DNA of 64,000 nucleotides, taken from NCBI GenBank assembly GCA_000328365.1, contig KB292365.1, positions 318,860 to 382,859 of the forward strand. The letters run 5' to 3'. The position numbers were made by a program, and so were the translations under genes. The notes under the pieces were generated by a model that was given only the letters and a program-made list of their open reading frames with translations, had not been told where the DNA came from and made no database searches. The DNA is from Capitella teleta. Its lineage: Eukaryota; Annelida; Polychaeta; Capitellidae. Shown piece by piece: positions 27,417-41,000 of the stretch (within the stretch, counting starts at the first letter, position 1; each line of letters starts with the position of its first letter).

Positions 27417-30400
27417 CTAATAAGACACAATGTATAGCGCATTTATATATTTATCTATTTATATATACATATATTATTTTCAGTGGTAGCTAATAATCAT
27501 AAACAATATTTGTTGGAAGTTTGCACAAATATACTTTCCCAATGTTAACAGGAACAACTAGAGACAATGCTTTTGTGGAATACCAACCTCCGCCGATCGA
27601 ATTAACGTTCAACGTCAATACTAGTACAATTTATGATTTTATGAAAACAACATATTGATGATTTTGTCAGAAAAAAATACAAATAGTCGGCCTAAAAGGA
27701 GAGACGGGGACATGTACCATACATGGCATGAATAACATGCATTTATAAAGTGTACTATTACATTATTATTATAAACATTATTTAATTGTATTTTAAATAA
27801 TACTACTCCCATGTTTAACTTCGCAAGCATTAGCGCATAATTAAATAAAATATGCCGTAGAATATGTTCACTACGTCAATGGATAATAATATGTCAATTC
27901 TGCTTACTACAGGTACATGTAGTAAACATAATTGACAGGTTATGACCTATTATTTTTAAGATGATGCATTGTATGTCCATGATTATATTATAAACCAAAC
28001 CATTGCTGATAAGCAAATTCCTACCAGCAATTCCAATTCTCAGGCCAACCTTTAAATGTTTTTAATGTAGGTCTAATGATTATAAATTCATCTTATAATG
28101 CACCCAAAACTTGGGGTCAAAAGTCGCTTAGTACGTAGGCCTATTTACTATTTGATCGTGCTTGTTGGCTATCAACCAAAAGAGGCGTGGCCTAATGAAC
28201 AGTACTCAGGTGAGCACTGCAGAAAAATACTTCTAGAATCCATAATTACGTCAGAAATTATATGTACATGTATTATTCAATGCTTGGTTGAGCACTGTAA
28301 CTTGAGTTTCTTTCTGGAATCGGCCTCTAATTCTCCCGTACTCCCACAAATCGCCGAGAATCTCCTGCAATCTCAAATTGAAAAAAAATAAAATAAAAAT
28401 ATAAGTATAATTGTATATAATAATATCATTCATTGTCTCCGATCTGTTGCTTGATTCTTTATTACATCTCACAGCACCGTTTTAATATCGAATTATCAGT
28501 ATGATTGTACTAATTGAATTAATTAATTAATTATGTTAATTAATTGTGTTGGTAATTTACATCTGTATACCTATTAATATATTTCAGGTAGTAAATTAAT
28601 TATTGTGAAATACAAATCTGAACAATAAATTCCTACAATATTATGCGAGTTCAAATCATTGTGAGGGCTGAAGAGCGTGTCCCCCCCCCCTCCAATCCGC
28701 CTGAAATAGCTATGGTGCTTGCTATTGTGTGGCTCTGAAAACTGCATAAAATACGACTCATTTCATATCTCCAAACTTAGCCGGTTTGGTCAAACCCTGG
28801 TTGATGCACGTGGCGCCCCCAACCGGACTAATGCTTCAGTCTGCCCTCATTCCGCTAACGAGATCAATCTGATTACATGTACCCAGTTGAAAATTACGAT
28901 TGTAGTGCTAATAATATGTAGTATGACGTATACAGTGAAAATAGTCATTTATGAGTTGATGAAGTGATTTTATCAAACAGATAGATCATGGCTAGGTGGG
29001 ATCCTAAATGCATGTGATGAACATATCACGGTTAGGTAATAATACTAAGGTAACAAGAACGGTTATGAACATATAAAATATATGTTAAAGAAAAAACAAG
29101 GCTAGAGCCTGATGAGGAGGAAATCTATGTCAATGCCATAATATTTTTGTCAACCAGCTGAATATGAAATGTCCTCGGTTCCGTCACTCTGAAATCTAAC
29201 AACAAGGATCCTAATTAACAAAGGAATCATGTAACACGCAAACAACAACACACATCAATCAGTGATGTATTGGAATGCTATCAGTACTTAATTTCGCCCA
29301 AAATCCGCACTTCCTATGGCTCCGTATTTTAGTCACAATCCGTTTTTTACCATCACGCCATCCGCGTTTAGTAAAGAGCCAAGGTTTTATGTGAAACGTT
29401 TTGATTGATTGTTTGATTAGAAATAAAAGGCACATTTAAATGTTTTTAAGAGGTTCTTACGATCAATGTTCGCCAGATTTTGAACACAAATAATGAATGG
29501 TCTAAATAACAGGCGTCACATCAGGTGGAAGACGATAACATTTTGAGATTGTGAGCTAACGATATGCATAACAGAGAAACCCTAACTGTGTCCTGGGTTA
29601 AGAGTACCATTATGACTGCAACCGAGAGAATAGTTATGATGAAAACTGGATGTTATCAAAAATACAGTTCTCATCAATTCGTAGTATATTCGTAGCGGTT
29701 GTGGTGTAACAGTGCGCAGGCGTATTGGCATGAATTTGACAATTCTGATTAGAAGAAAGTTAGATTGTCCAATCACGAGTCGAATAACTGTGTCTGAAGT
29801 AATATTAATGGTTGGCGTCCGCAGAAGGTATTTTAAAATAATTTTCACTATTTTTTTGTGAGCGACATTTGTTCATTAAAAGGAGATATCAAGTGTGACT
29901 AGACAGGAGTCTTAAAATGTGTATCATCAAACATATGGAGCGTACGATCACGCACTAGTTAAAATGGATATAATAAAAATTATTGTGCATACTTGACTGC
30001 ACATCTGCTTAATATTGCAATAATTATTATAACTTCATTGGAATTGGATTTGTTTTATTCGGAATCAAATATATACAAATTGGGTATGTCAATGGCATAT
30101 CGCTCCAAAGATTTAATGTGTACCAAGTAGATACGAATAAATATACACAATCATAATGGTGCATCCTAAAACAGGACGGCTGCATGCAATTTAATGGAGA
30201 AGGCAATTCATTGAGCAAACCATGATAGAAACAATCATCACAAACTTGGGCAAACGATGTGTTTAAAATCTTTCAAAGAGGACCTCTATCCATTTCAAAA
30301 CATGTTTACATCAATTCTATGGACTTTTATCAAATACCCATTTATGCGGTTCATTTTGTTTTTCAGCTTTGCACTCGTGGCTTTTGTAATTTGTCTGTGA

Positions 30401-32459
30401 CATCATAATCAGATTATAAACTAGATAAATAATCTAAAAATCCATCTCATTCACATTCAGGTAATCGGGGAAAAAAAACAACATCTCAGAACACTGATAT
30501 CGGTTGCATGTGTACTTTTTAGGAGTTTTATTAAGCAGAGGGCATCAGGAAAAGCTGGTTTAAGCCATGGTCAAAAGAATAGAAAATGCTACATAAACAT
30601 ATATAAATAAGCATGGGTTCGCTCTGAATTCAATTTTAAGCCGAAATCAAAGAAATTAAACATCAGCGTCATTTTTCTCATATCCTATTATGAATAATTA
30701 GCTACATGTATGGTTTATTTTTCATTATTGTGTCGAAACTAGGTTATGATTAAAAATGTATATCTATCTTTCAGGATGCATCATTTATAATGATATACGA
30801 ATGTTTAATATGTCCGAATATTCGAAGCTTCGAGCAGTAGATATTCGTCGAAGCCAAACACGGAGCTGAATAAATACCCACCCCATTGCAGCAATACCAG
30901 TACCATCATTATATAGACTAGTGAGCTCAATTAAGTAGGCCCCCCACACTTTAGACAGTTGATCAATTAACAACACGTGTCATATGACTGGTCGTTTTTA
31001 CCGTTGCTGTTTTTTTTTAACTCTTTTTTTTTTTTTTTTATCGAACAATAAACCACCATATCTTATCAAGATCAGCCACGTGCGTGCGTTGATGCCCTGC
31101 CTTCTTATATTTTTAATCCTATAATTTCATCGAAATTTACAAAAGTTGATTCGGTTGTTGATATTCCCATGACAAAGCCCTTATTAAGCCCCTAGCAAAC
31201 TACGAATAAAGAACTTGTGCTCAATTAGATCAATGATGCTGGCATGGTCATCACTTTTAATTCTTTATAGCAGGTATCCCTTCCACACATTGTTAAGAGT
31301 TTATGTTTATTATTGTTCTTCCCTTTAGAAGTTCGGACATTGTTTGGATATACCAAATAATACGGGCGCTGCCACACGAGTGAACCGGTGACCTAGACAG
31401 TCCAATTGAAGCCGAAGCTTTGCCTATCACTAATCATTTATCATTCACAACAAACAGAAATCCTCTCTATACATTAGCTTTGCACCTTTACACGAAAAAC
31501 ATCTGGATGTAAGCAATCACATTTTCCAAAACCACAGCTGGGGAAAGTGAGGAGCACTGCGTTTGTTTTCACCTTCATGGCAATAATTTTTTACGTTAAT
31601 TATTTCTATCAAATACAGTGAAGTTAAACAGTAGCGCAATGTACATTACATAACAATCTGTTTTTAAAGACCAAATTCAGAGAGACCTTCACCCTTTGAA
31701 ATCTATAATTTGAATAACACTTGAACTGTATACCTCTGTCGATTCTTGATGATCTTAAAACACAAATATTTGATTTTTTTTTTCTACCTTCATGACCACG
31801 CAAGAAGCTGAATGAGTGAACCCACGGTTAGATATCGTCGCCAGATAGTTGTAGGAGGAGCTTACTTACGTGCTCAACGCAATCCGAAAACCCGAAATTC
31901 ATCAAGACTTAGCAAGATCCAATGATACGGTGAGGTCAACCAACCGCTGGATAGTTAAGAATTATGTTTGTGTTTAATGAGAACCGTTGATATCTTTATG
32001 CTTTTATGACTTTTATGCAAAAGGTACAGCTCAACGATAAACTAATTTATTTGGTTCGTAAAAATATTCATTTGATAAATTGAATGTTTGATAATTAAGT
32101 TAATCCGCTCGTGGTTGATTACAGAAGTACTTTTGAATATTTTAGATTTCTTGATTGGTTCACTTACCAGAACGTGATCTTTGAGAAGAAGCTTGCATCT
32201 TCAAAGGGATTATATGCACCAGCGACTAGTGGTGGTTCCATGCTGCTTGTCGTTCTTGTGCTCAAAATGCAGTGGAACTGTCTGCTTTTATTTATGTTGC
32301 CCTTCTGATCTCAGCAAATCAATACGAACTAAATTTATGACCCGGTCAGCTAACTGTGTGCACGACTGAGCCCCGTGCAAACGCTGGCATAAGTAGTATA
32401 GTTATAGGGGCATTCACAGGGGGTAATGTCCATGTTAATGAGAATCAAATGAAAACCTA
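27417..32459. other. Gene-poor region upstream of the ABC transporter
   Basis: About 5 kb, AT-rich, with homopolymers (C tract 28681-28690, T tract about 31025-31039). The missing start exon and promoter of the ABC gene should lie here, but no short hydrophobic start exon stands out. No conserved coding or transposon end was recognised. Confidence 0.4.
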
Positions 32460-32960
32460 CTGTTGGTTATGCAACACATAGAAAGGATGGAAAAGGAAAT
32501 GGTTGCCATACAGAATGAAAACACCGAGCTGAAGGATCATCTCAAGAAATAATAAGAGAGCATCAGAAGTTAATGGAGAGGATGGACCAGAAAGGGAGGG
32601 ACAATAACCTCATCGTTGTCGGCATGCCGGAGGAGAGAGGGGCAAGCGCCGAGACAGAAGAATGGAAACTCTTTTAGTTATTAGGAACGATAACGGACAG
32701 AGCTGTTCTTCAGACCAAAGTCTTGAGTACAAAACGCTTGGGGTATGCCAAACTGGCGAAGACCTGGCCGCCGCCTTCGTGTAGTCAAACTAATCAGGGT
32801 GCCCCATGGCTGATGCACGTCTCGAGCAAAAGAGTCAAACAGGAATGGGGTAATTATGAAGATGAAGAGGGGAAGTATGCAGAGGTTGACTCCCCTTTGA
32901 TGGAAAGCCGAAGGCTACCCAGTGTTTGCCAGCTTTGTCTTTTGTCTCAGTGTTAGTCAC
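32460..32960 (+). mobile_element. LINE ORF1-like remnant
   Basis: Coding-like pieces: a coiled-coil start (E-R-M-E-K-E-M-V-A-I-Q-N-E-N near 32485) interrupted by stop codons near 32551, then a stretch with M-D-Q-K-G-R-D-N-N-L-I-V-V-G-M-P-E-E near 32580-32640, which resembles the link between coiled coil and RRM in L1/CR1-type ORF1 proteins, then another stop. Further right the resemblance fades. No reverse transcriptase was recognised next to it, so this is a truncated fragment. Clade uncertain. Confidence 0.4.
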
Positions 32961-33579
32961 AAAGCAGCAGGGGACGTTCCTCGTATTCTTCCGTGTCAGG
33001 GATTCTACTGTGGGTAGAGAGTGGGCGGCTCACACGCCAAGACAGCGTATGCCACACCCAGACAGAACCGTTTTACACAACACATCAACTTCATTCGTGT
33101 CGAGAGCGTGTATCACAGATACGTGTCCCGTATTGCTCAATCTCTCAATTTTCCCATCATTTTTAATCTCTATCACAATTATTCATAAATTCTGCCCTCT
33201 TTTGTCACCTCCTCCACCTCCAGTGCTACGAGAACGATCGAATGTGAGTCTTCCAATTGGTGATTCAACAATGAGTCCGAGGATGAAGGAAACGATATTT
33301 GTAAAGAATGTCCTATCCACGTCTATCTCAATGCAAACAATGCTGGCCAGCACGATGATCATGAGTGCGGGGATTGTCTCTCTTCCCTTGCAGGAAATAA
33401 CTGATGTGGCTTTAGACGCTGGATGAGAGGGATGTCATAGAAAGACTCTGACCAACATACTCGATCGGATCCCCTCTCCGGTCTCACTCAAGTCCTTTCC
33501 ATCTCTGTTCTTATTCTTATCCCCCGTCTTTGTCCTCCCGCACACTAACGTGAAGGGTGTAGCGGCCTTGATCAATCAG
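32961..33579. other. Unassigned region, possibly repeat-derived
   Basis: Higher GC than its surroundings and free of long homopolymers, as in old transposon or viral sequence, but no family could be named. Plus-strand open stretches have no recognisable domain. Confidence 0.3.
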
Positions 33580-34930
33580 GTCTTCACCAACCTCTGGTAT
33601 GTACTTCTCTCCTCTGCCGCCTTACCAAGTGATGCAATACTGATGGGCCGGAGTTGTTCGCTATCGCTTCTCGTATTGACTGAGGTTGCTTGGGGTGATG
33701 TACAGGCCATCGTGTCGGGTGCGGTACTTTGATCTTCTTGCAGAAACATTGGTAACCGAGTTTTTGTAGAAGGGAAGTATGTTGGCGGGCTATATTCGGG
33801 TGGTTTCTATGTAGTCGGCTGGCGACCCACAGCGAAAGACAAATTTCTGCATCCCTTCTACATATACTCAATGTGTATGGCATTTGTGCTGTCACCAAAC
33901 AATGACAGACCCAACTCTTCTGATCCTCTGTTTAGTGCCCTGTAAATATCGTCAATAACCAAGCCTGAACGCTTGAAAGCTGATGGGTGTGTGAAAGGGT
34001 GCCATATGCAAAGTTGCTGCCAGCACGTACCCTGTCTCTTTCCTCACCTGGCCTGTTCGAATCCACCACTTCTCTCGCACCAACACGTTTTCCGCCCAAT
34101 GCATACAGCAATCCCATCATTGAATTTCCGTTTTGGGTGCGGCTTTTTGTTTGGTCTCATCTCTTCTGATTTCAAGTGCACATCTGCCGAATTCCTAATG
34201 GGAAAACATTGTCTCATCAGCGCTTGTTCATCATCATATGCCCATTTGCCTGCCTCATAGATACCATTGTCCGAACGAAAGGAGACCATGTCGTAATCTT
34301 TGAATGGATTGTAAAAACCAATAACTTGACACACGTATCCACTGGCCACACCCTTCAGCCGGTCCATCTTCAGTTGCCGTCACAGACACATTGTCAGAGA
34401 GCAATCGACGTGCAAAGGTTGAGAAGCGGGGAGGCTTGATGAACCTGTGATCAGCATCAATTAAGGTTAAGGACATGTGCATGGTCATTTTTTTCCGGTC
34501 ACTCTAATGAGGACCCGTGATGTTATGTCGGTGGTATCACAGCCCAGAAAATTTGGAATGAATCCGTTTGCTTTGGATCGTACCTCAATGCCGCAATTCT
34601 CGTGGGATGGGTTGTGGAAATAAAGAAGGTTTGTCTCCATTTTAACTCTGAGGCTAATAGCTGTCACCATCCAAAGGCAATTGTTGAACAAAACGTTACA
34701 CATGTCATCCACATCTCTGGCTCGTTAGAGTTCGTAAAGGTTCACGACAACCGTCAATCGCATGTTTGTGTCAAAATTGGTTGGAATGACCTCCAATGTA
34801 GGAATCTCTTCAAAGTTGTAAGGGAAACATGGAGCATCGGTTACAACCCTAAACGTCAATGGGCAGTGGATATTTCCACCTGCCGAGGATATCAGTCAGA
34901 TTGCTTCCATATACTGAGTGGTCCTGTTTG
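33580..34930 (-). pseudogene. Unidentified decayed coding tract, possibly a virus-like or mobile element
   Basis: Several adjacent minus-strand segments have protein-like composition and look like parts of one old gene. Between about 34870 and 34490 is a stretch with beta-sheet-like hydrophobic alternation. Lower segments contain N-P-F-K-D-Y-D and Y-E-A-G-K-W-type motifs and then a basic region. Composition differs from the flanking AT-rich DNA. The tract is broken in several places. A jelly-roll capsid-like origin is one possibility but I could not identify the family; a decayed host gene is the alternative. Confidence 0.35.
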
Positions 34931-35300
34931 TTGATGAATATTTTACAAGAAGGCATGGCTTTTGTTTTGCTGTATATGGTGCCACATCCAAAACAGTGCT
35001 ACCGTATGCATGATATTATTCATACAGGAAAACAGACAAAACAGTAAATATCAATTAAAAACAATTAGCAACTAATTATGGTGCAATTTTATCCAGGTCA
35101 AACCCTAAAATTTTGAGGTCATAATTAGTTGTTCATTGCTTTTTTAATTGATAGTTATTGTTTCGTCTGTTTTCCTGTTTGTCTGTTTGTGTTTGAATTA
35201 GTTTTCATGATATTGATCATAGCTCATTCAGTATTCATCGTCAAGAAACCGTTACTGAACTACTAATCAATTTATGCATGCATATTATATTCTCAATATA
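34931..35300. other. Intergenic, near-palindromic stretch
   Basis: The segment around 35020-35180 is nearly self-complementary (AAAACAGACAAAACAGTAA, AATTAGCAACTAATTATG on the left; CATAATTAGTTGTTCATTGC, GTCTGTTTTCCTGTTTGTCTG on the right), suggesting a small foldback element. No coding sequence. Confidence 0.45.
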
Positions 35301-36007
35301 CAGAGTGGACCAAAATTAGTCTACTCTATGTTAAAAACAAAACTCTAAAATTTGCTAAATTGTGTCAATTACTAAAAAAAAAAAAAAAAAAAAAAAAACT
35401 ACCAGGTATGGATTGAGTATGTTGTTCTGCGCCCATTAATTTATCACAAGAAATCAACCAAAAAGTCATTTTGAATGAGGGAGAAACATTTAAATGCGAG
35501 TGGTGAGTGATCGCAAAGAGAGCAAAATCAAATGAGCCCCTGAACGAGCATTCAGGAATGTCATCTCTTGTAATGCTCTTCAATACAAACTCTCTGCTTT
35601 GTTTTGATTATATGAGATAAACATCATACTAGTGCTACTGTCACAGCAATAGCACTCTCAAACATAACGATAGAACGAGAGCGCCTTAATTATGCGTTCA
35701 CTAAAGCTTATCCATGGCCGGGGCCCAGTTGCCGCCAAATGTGGAGATATCGCAACATGATGAGTGCTTTGTAATTGAGATCAATTGGCATAAATGTTGA
35801 TCAAATTGAAATAGAAATGATCGGAATATCGGAATAGCAGCACGACATGTTAGAATAACAATACCAAGTATTTATTTCTCTTTTTTTTTTTCTTATAACT
35901 TTTACATTGCGATCTGATTTGTAACACTTTCTCAGGAATGCGTAGCACCATTGTATAGCATTGAGCTTTTTAACATGGAGTAGATAGACTACTTCTGGCC
36001 CACTCTG
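35301..36007. mobile_element. Tc1/mariner-type MITE, copy 2
   Basis: 707 bp with CAGAGTGGACC... and ...GGCCCACTCTG ends and TA on both sides (35299-35300, 36008-36009). Matches the copy at 26552 across the interior, in the same orientation, and carries an added A tract at 35375-35398. No transposase remains, so it is non-autonomous. Confidence 0.88.
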
Positions 36008-36009
36008 TA

Positions 36010-37260
36010 TATATTATTATCATATATGTTTTGATTTGATATGTGTTAGGAAAATAATAATTCAATTTATCTCTTTACAAAATAATGAGGTCGTAAACGA
36101 TAATTCATTTTTCTGCCTAAACTCTTCAACCACTGACAACATAGACTCAAGGTCAATTAGTGCGTCCGACAAAGTGATTATTTTAATAGTTAATTCCTAT
36201 TTCATGTAAGAAGTGAACGTTTAGGTGTTTTTGTTTTTGTTTTTGTTTTTGTTTTTGTTTTTGTTTTTGTTTTTGTTTTTTTTATGTTTTTTCTATCGTC
36301 TTTTTACTTTTCTCCTCGTCGTGTTCTTGGCTATCTGTTTTCCTCCTAAACAATTCTGGTCTCAAGGCTTTGACTGATTTCCTATTAATATTTTTAATGT
36401 TCATTTTACAATCGGAACAGGTGAACATCATATCCAGAATCCATTAGGATCCGCGTCGTAAAAACGTATCTGAGGATTTGGCAATATTGTTCTTTTTAAC
36501 AAAGTTAAACGCATGTTATTCATCGATATAACTAAATCGGTCTTGAAATATGTAGTTAAAATACTGTAGTATCAGATTAGAGTGATCAGATAAGAATATT
36601 TTCGAAACCCTTTAAAGTCGAGGTTGAAACAAGACATAATGAGAAATATTAGATACAATCACCATTATCATCACCATCATCATCATCATCAAGTCGATTG
36701 ATGTTATTAAAACAAAGTAATAATTATTATTATCTCTGTTATCAATCATCATTTCCGTAATTCCAAAAAAAAGAGGCATCATTAGGTTTTAATTTTATGG
36801 AAGCCACTTTAAAAGCCAGCTATGCAACTGTTGTGATGTAAAGAGAAAGATAATCATTTATTTGAAAACATGGAGGAAAAAATATAATTATACACAATAA
36901 TAATCAAATAATTATGTACAAAATTACAGGGTCTTTCCAGGAGACAACGTAAAGGGCCCATGAGGGTCCGCTCTCATGCTGCCACCAATATGGGAAAAAT
37001 AGTAATTAATACAATAAAAATATAAGATAATGAACTAGAAAAGTATCATAATAAGGAAAAATAAATGGAGCAAAGCAAGAAAAACATATAATACATGTTA
37101 TCATCAAGAACAATCAGGTTTTTTGTGTGTGTAGTGATACGATTAAAATGGTTTTATGGAAGTGGAAGGAAAAGAAAGGGTTGGAGAGGTGGATGATGAG
37201 AATGCTGGATGGATAGAATTCGATAATATATCTGATGGTGTTGAATTGGATGGGAAAAGG
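36010..37260. other. Non-coding, low-complexity stretch
   Basis: Contains a (GTTTTT)n run at about 36226-36280 and a (CAT)n run at about 36661-36691. The remainder is AT-rich without recognised features. Confidence 0.6.
36226..36280. repeat. (GTTTTT)n microsatellite
   Basis: About nine hexamer units followed by a T run. Confidence 0.95.
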
Positions 37261-37577
37261 AGTTATCGATTGTGACAGATGTAACAATTTGGTATAGTGC
37301 ATATTGTGGAGTATTGGTTAATTATATGTGCTTTGGCTCTTTTAGTGAATGTATCGGTAGAGTGCGTATGGCAGAGTGATTTTATGTGCGGAGGTAAATT
37401 AGTAACTGTGTGCACTAATGTGTATCTAATATTTGATTTGAAAAAAAAGGATGTCGATGAGGTGGGATGGAGAGCATATTTCCGTGTCTTGTTTGGTGAG
37501 GATGCGCATGCGTTTGCCGATTTGTTTGAATGTAGTTTAATTCTGCATTCCGCCCTTGTTGGGTTACAGAAGAACAT
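37261..37577 (-). mobile_element. Possible 3' end of a LINE reverse-transcriptase ORF
   Basis: A minus-strand open stretch contains T-N-L-P-P-H-I-K-S-L followed by S-T-D-T-F-T-K-R-A-K-A-H-I, resembling the conserved W-N-x-L-P-x-x-I-(x)n-F-K-x-x-L-K motif near the C-terminus of CR1/Jockey-type LINE polymerases. The preceding RT domain is not visible, consistent with 5' truncation. Short match; treat as tentative. Confidence 0.3.
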
Positions 37578-37979
37578 TTAAACAAGCGACTATAAGGCAA
37601 ATTTAATTGAAATAAATAAAGCTCATAACATGATTGATTTGTATTCAAGTATTTCATGGTGCGTGCACATGCGATCGCAAAATTATTTAAGTACATTGTA
37701 CTAATTAAGTATGCGCTAAGTCGAATAATGTTGAGTCGGTACGCGGAAATCACCGAAATGGGTTGAAGAATTCGCTAACCAATGACGTTGTTTAGTTTTC
37801 TTTTGACGAAAAAGAAAGGTTGTGCTTGATATAATTATATAAAACGCAGTATACTCCACTGACATATACATCTTCCTGTTGCTGTTTACAACTGTGCATC
37901 AACAATATTTCCAAGACTCTCAGAAGAAGAAAAACAAACACCAGTGCAAGCGATACATGTATCAGTTTTGATTTAATTT
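37578..37979. other. Intergenic region downstream of the F5/8 gene
   Basis: AT-rich with no recognised coding or repeat feature. Confidence 0.4.
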
Positions 37980-37985
37980 TTTATT
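37980..37985 (-). promoter_or_regulatory. Poly(A) signal AATAAA of the F5/8 type C gene
   Basis: Minus-strand AATAAA about 97 nt past the stop codon at 38082, supporting 38082-38527 as the terminal exon. Confidence 0.55.
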
Positions 37986-38081
37986 AAGACGTGGATATGA
38001 GAAAATCCACGCTTAAATCGCTCAGCAATATGGCGATAAATGCTAAAGCAGAAACACAAAATAGCATTATACGCGTTTTAC

Positions 38082-41000
38082 CTAAACGTCTGCAATCACC
38101 TGTAGAAAAGCGTCCCAATTTGCTATGACAGATCTCTGAATTGGCCACTTACGGGTAAACATAACTGTACATAGCTCAGTGCTATCATTCCCCGTGATAA
38201 ACATCACAACGTTGAACGGATGATCCACCTGACTCTCCCTCAGGTCGCAACGCACCTGACATTTGTCATCCTCATCAGAATTTTCAATCTTACATAAATC
38301 ATAGTGAACTTCACAACCTGTTGAACTCTTTTCAATGCCGACTGTTGTGGAGTGGATATTACAGATCATTGACTTTCCACTCAGCACCAAACTTGTAGAA
38401 TTGGACGCTGATGTCATTCCCCTCCACTCAACACGGATGTAGTTGTTCATCTTGATACACTTTTGTGGAGTGGTATTGCACAAGGCATTTGATGGGCTCA
38501 ACCCTTGCTTCACAAAAGGTACCAGATCTATAAGGACACAGTATATATACTGGACTCAGTTAGACCTGGAAAAAGGTCGATCGGTGGCTTTTGTGAGCAC
38601 AAGCATGGAATTTGGTATACGCATTCTTTGGGCCTTTTAGAGTATTTTTGGCCTAACACACAATCTTAATTAGTAGTAATTAGCATAATAAGGTCAATGA
38701 GTACGCTTATCAGATATCTCTTTTATATCAGGAAACCATCCTGCGATCGACGTGAAATTAGCATCATTGGACTCAGAAGAGACATCGTCAAGTATACCTG
38801 GCTTTCAAGCAAATCCATTGTTGAATATTCGAACAACAATTATTAATAAAGATAAATCACTTTGGAAATAAACCTGTATAATATATCTCCCGATTGTTTT
38901 CGGTTCTCTTTTATCAATGTCCTTTTTAACTCTAATTGAATGTACTCCTTATAGGGTCTGGCCTATTACGCTGCATGTGTAGGCTTTAGTAATTCGAGTT
39001 TTATAAATATATAAATAAAAGATATACCAATGTATTTCTGTTCGTGTGATATTGTTGAAAATCTTGGTCGACTTGGACCTTTCTGGCTACGATACACTTT
39101 CATTCTTTTTGACAAACGAAAGCGATCTAACTGGCAAGCCTTTCAATGTATTATCATTGCTTTACTTGAGTTGAACTCTCCTGTTAGCCATAATGTTATC
39201 AAGCGTGTGCTGTCAATAATTTTAATGTTCGTGACTCAGCTCAATGGAATGGAGAGTGTTGATAAATGCTGCAAGGAAGTAGTTTGTTTCTCAACAAAGG
39301 CAAGCAGTTCATTTAGATCCCACCCAGTTCGGATGCTTTTTAATTGACTTCACGCAGTGCTGTCCATCATGAGTTGCGAGACTGAGGGTGATGTGGCAGA
39401 CCGAGGTGGTCGGAAGTGGGAGGGGATGTTGGTTTAGTTGAGTTTATAAAGGTGTCACAGAGATATATTAAGAATCACTGAACGGGATCTCATGGGTAAG
39501 TTACATGCAAAAACTTGACCATTACAGGAAGAGCAAAACAGGTCATTCTGAGGAAAACTTAAGGAGACCTTCCTCAGGTACTGCTAAGGGTGATTGTATT
39601 GTTTTCTGCTCATGTGAATCTGTTTACGCTCATGTAAATGTATTTGTAAATGTATTGTCGATAATCAGGTGTGCATATATCTTTGCTTCTGAGCTAATTG
39701 CTTTTAATTTGAAGTAAACCATCCTCTGATCATGTCACGTTGCGTTTATGTTTTCTTTCAAATATTATAAGTTGGGTATGTAATAATGCGAGTTATTTAT
39801 AAAATACGTACAATTATTCTCTATTTTGTTAATTATAGAAAACTTACACCACAATCATCTTTCCATGGTCAAATTTGAATTGCTCGACCCCGAATCTATA
39901 ATTTTGGATACCAAACTTCCTAATTTAGGATCAATAATGGTGACTTCATGGGCTAATTACTGATTAAATGAATTTGCTAAATACTCAATATTATGAGACA
40001 AGACTGATTTGAATGAGATGGATTCATCCCTAAGAGGTACCAAACATTCAGCATATATATAACTCATCCCTATAAATGCATGAAACATGTCATCTAGAAT
40101 GTTCAGGTTCTCCATTTCATCAATATTGCGGGACGTTATGCTAATTAGCAGCAAATTGATGTATATTTCTCAATTTATTTATTGCTTATGCTTCTGCTCA
40201 CCTATACGAGCACTTTGATGTGTCATTTACTATCAAACATTAGCTAATTAAAACCTAATTGAGACTAATTAATATTTAGATACAGGTTGTGTCTTAGGCC
40301 CAAAATCACCTAAAATACCCAAAGCCTACGTGTACCAAATGCATTGTGCTCACAAAAGCCCCCAAATTGGTCTGACTCCAGTAATAAATGTACAAAAATT
40401 TGCTTTCACTTTGACGAATGATGACTCACAATTTGTGCATCCCAGTAGCTCCCACCTCATCGTTGGATATTCATAGTACGTCAATATGTTGAAGCGAACA
40501 TACCGAGCAACGAGCCTTTCTGTGAAATCATTCAGAACGGTCTCGAATAGATTTTCGTTACCGGTAAAAATCTGGATTCAAAAATCGACATCCTTCAGAC
40601 CAACTGATCAAGAAGTATTCACACCTACCACAGTGCTACCAAATTCCTGGTAATATTTCCACGTAGAGCCCTCTTCTCGATATTGAATGTTGAATGTCTT
40701 GACATAATGGTCCATGACATTATCTGCTCTTGGCCAAGTAACAATCCCTCCAATGAGTTTATTTTCCAACAGATCTACTTCGATCCATGGATTGTCATCG
40801 TCACCTTCTGCTGCCCATCCCATTAGCTCTGAAATATTATTTCGTGAATTTATATCATGCGTATACGAAATTTGGACTTCATCATTGGACTGTCACTTGG
40901 TTTACTATGCAACTTCATTGGCATCAACGATTCTCAAATGATTTTTTGTTTTAAAGATCATGAGATATTATTTTGGTCATCAAAACCTCATCTATAATCT

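Noticed and set aside
29582-29848. Minus-strand 88-residue frame
   Set aside because: AT-rich chance frame; no domain, splice or repeat support.
37297-37581. Plus-strand frame of about 94 residues with a hydrophobic start
   Set aside because: No splice context, poly(A) signal or domain; the opposite strand has a better (though weak) LINE-like match.
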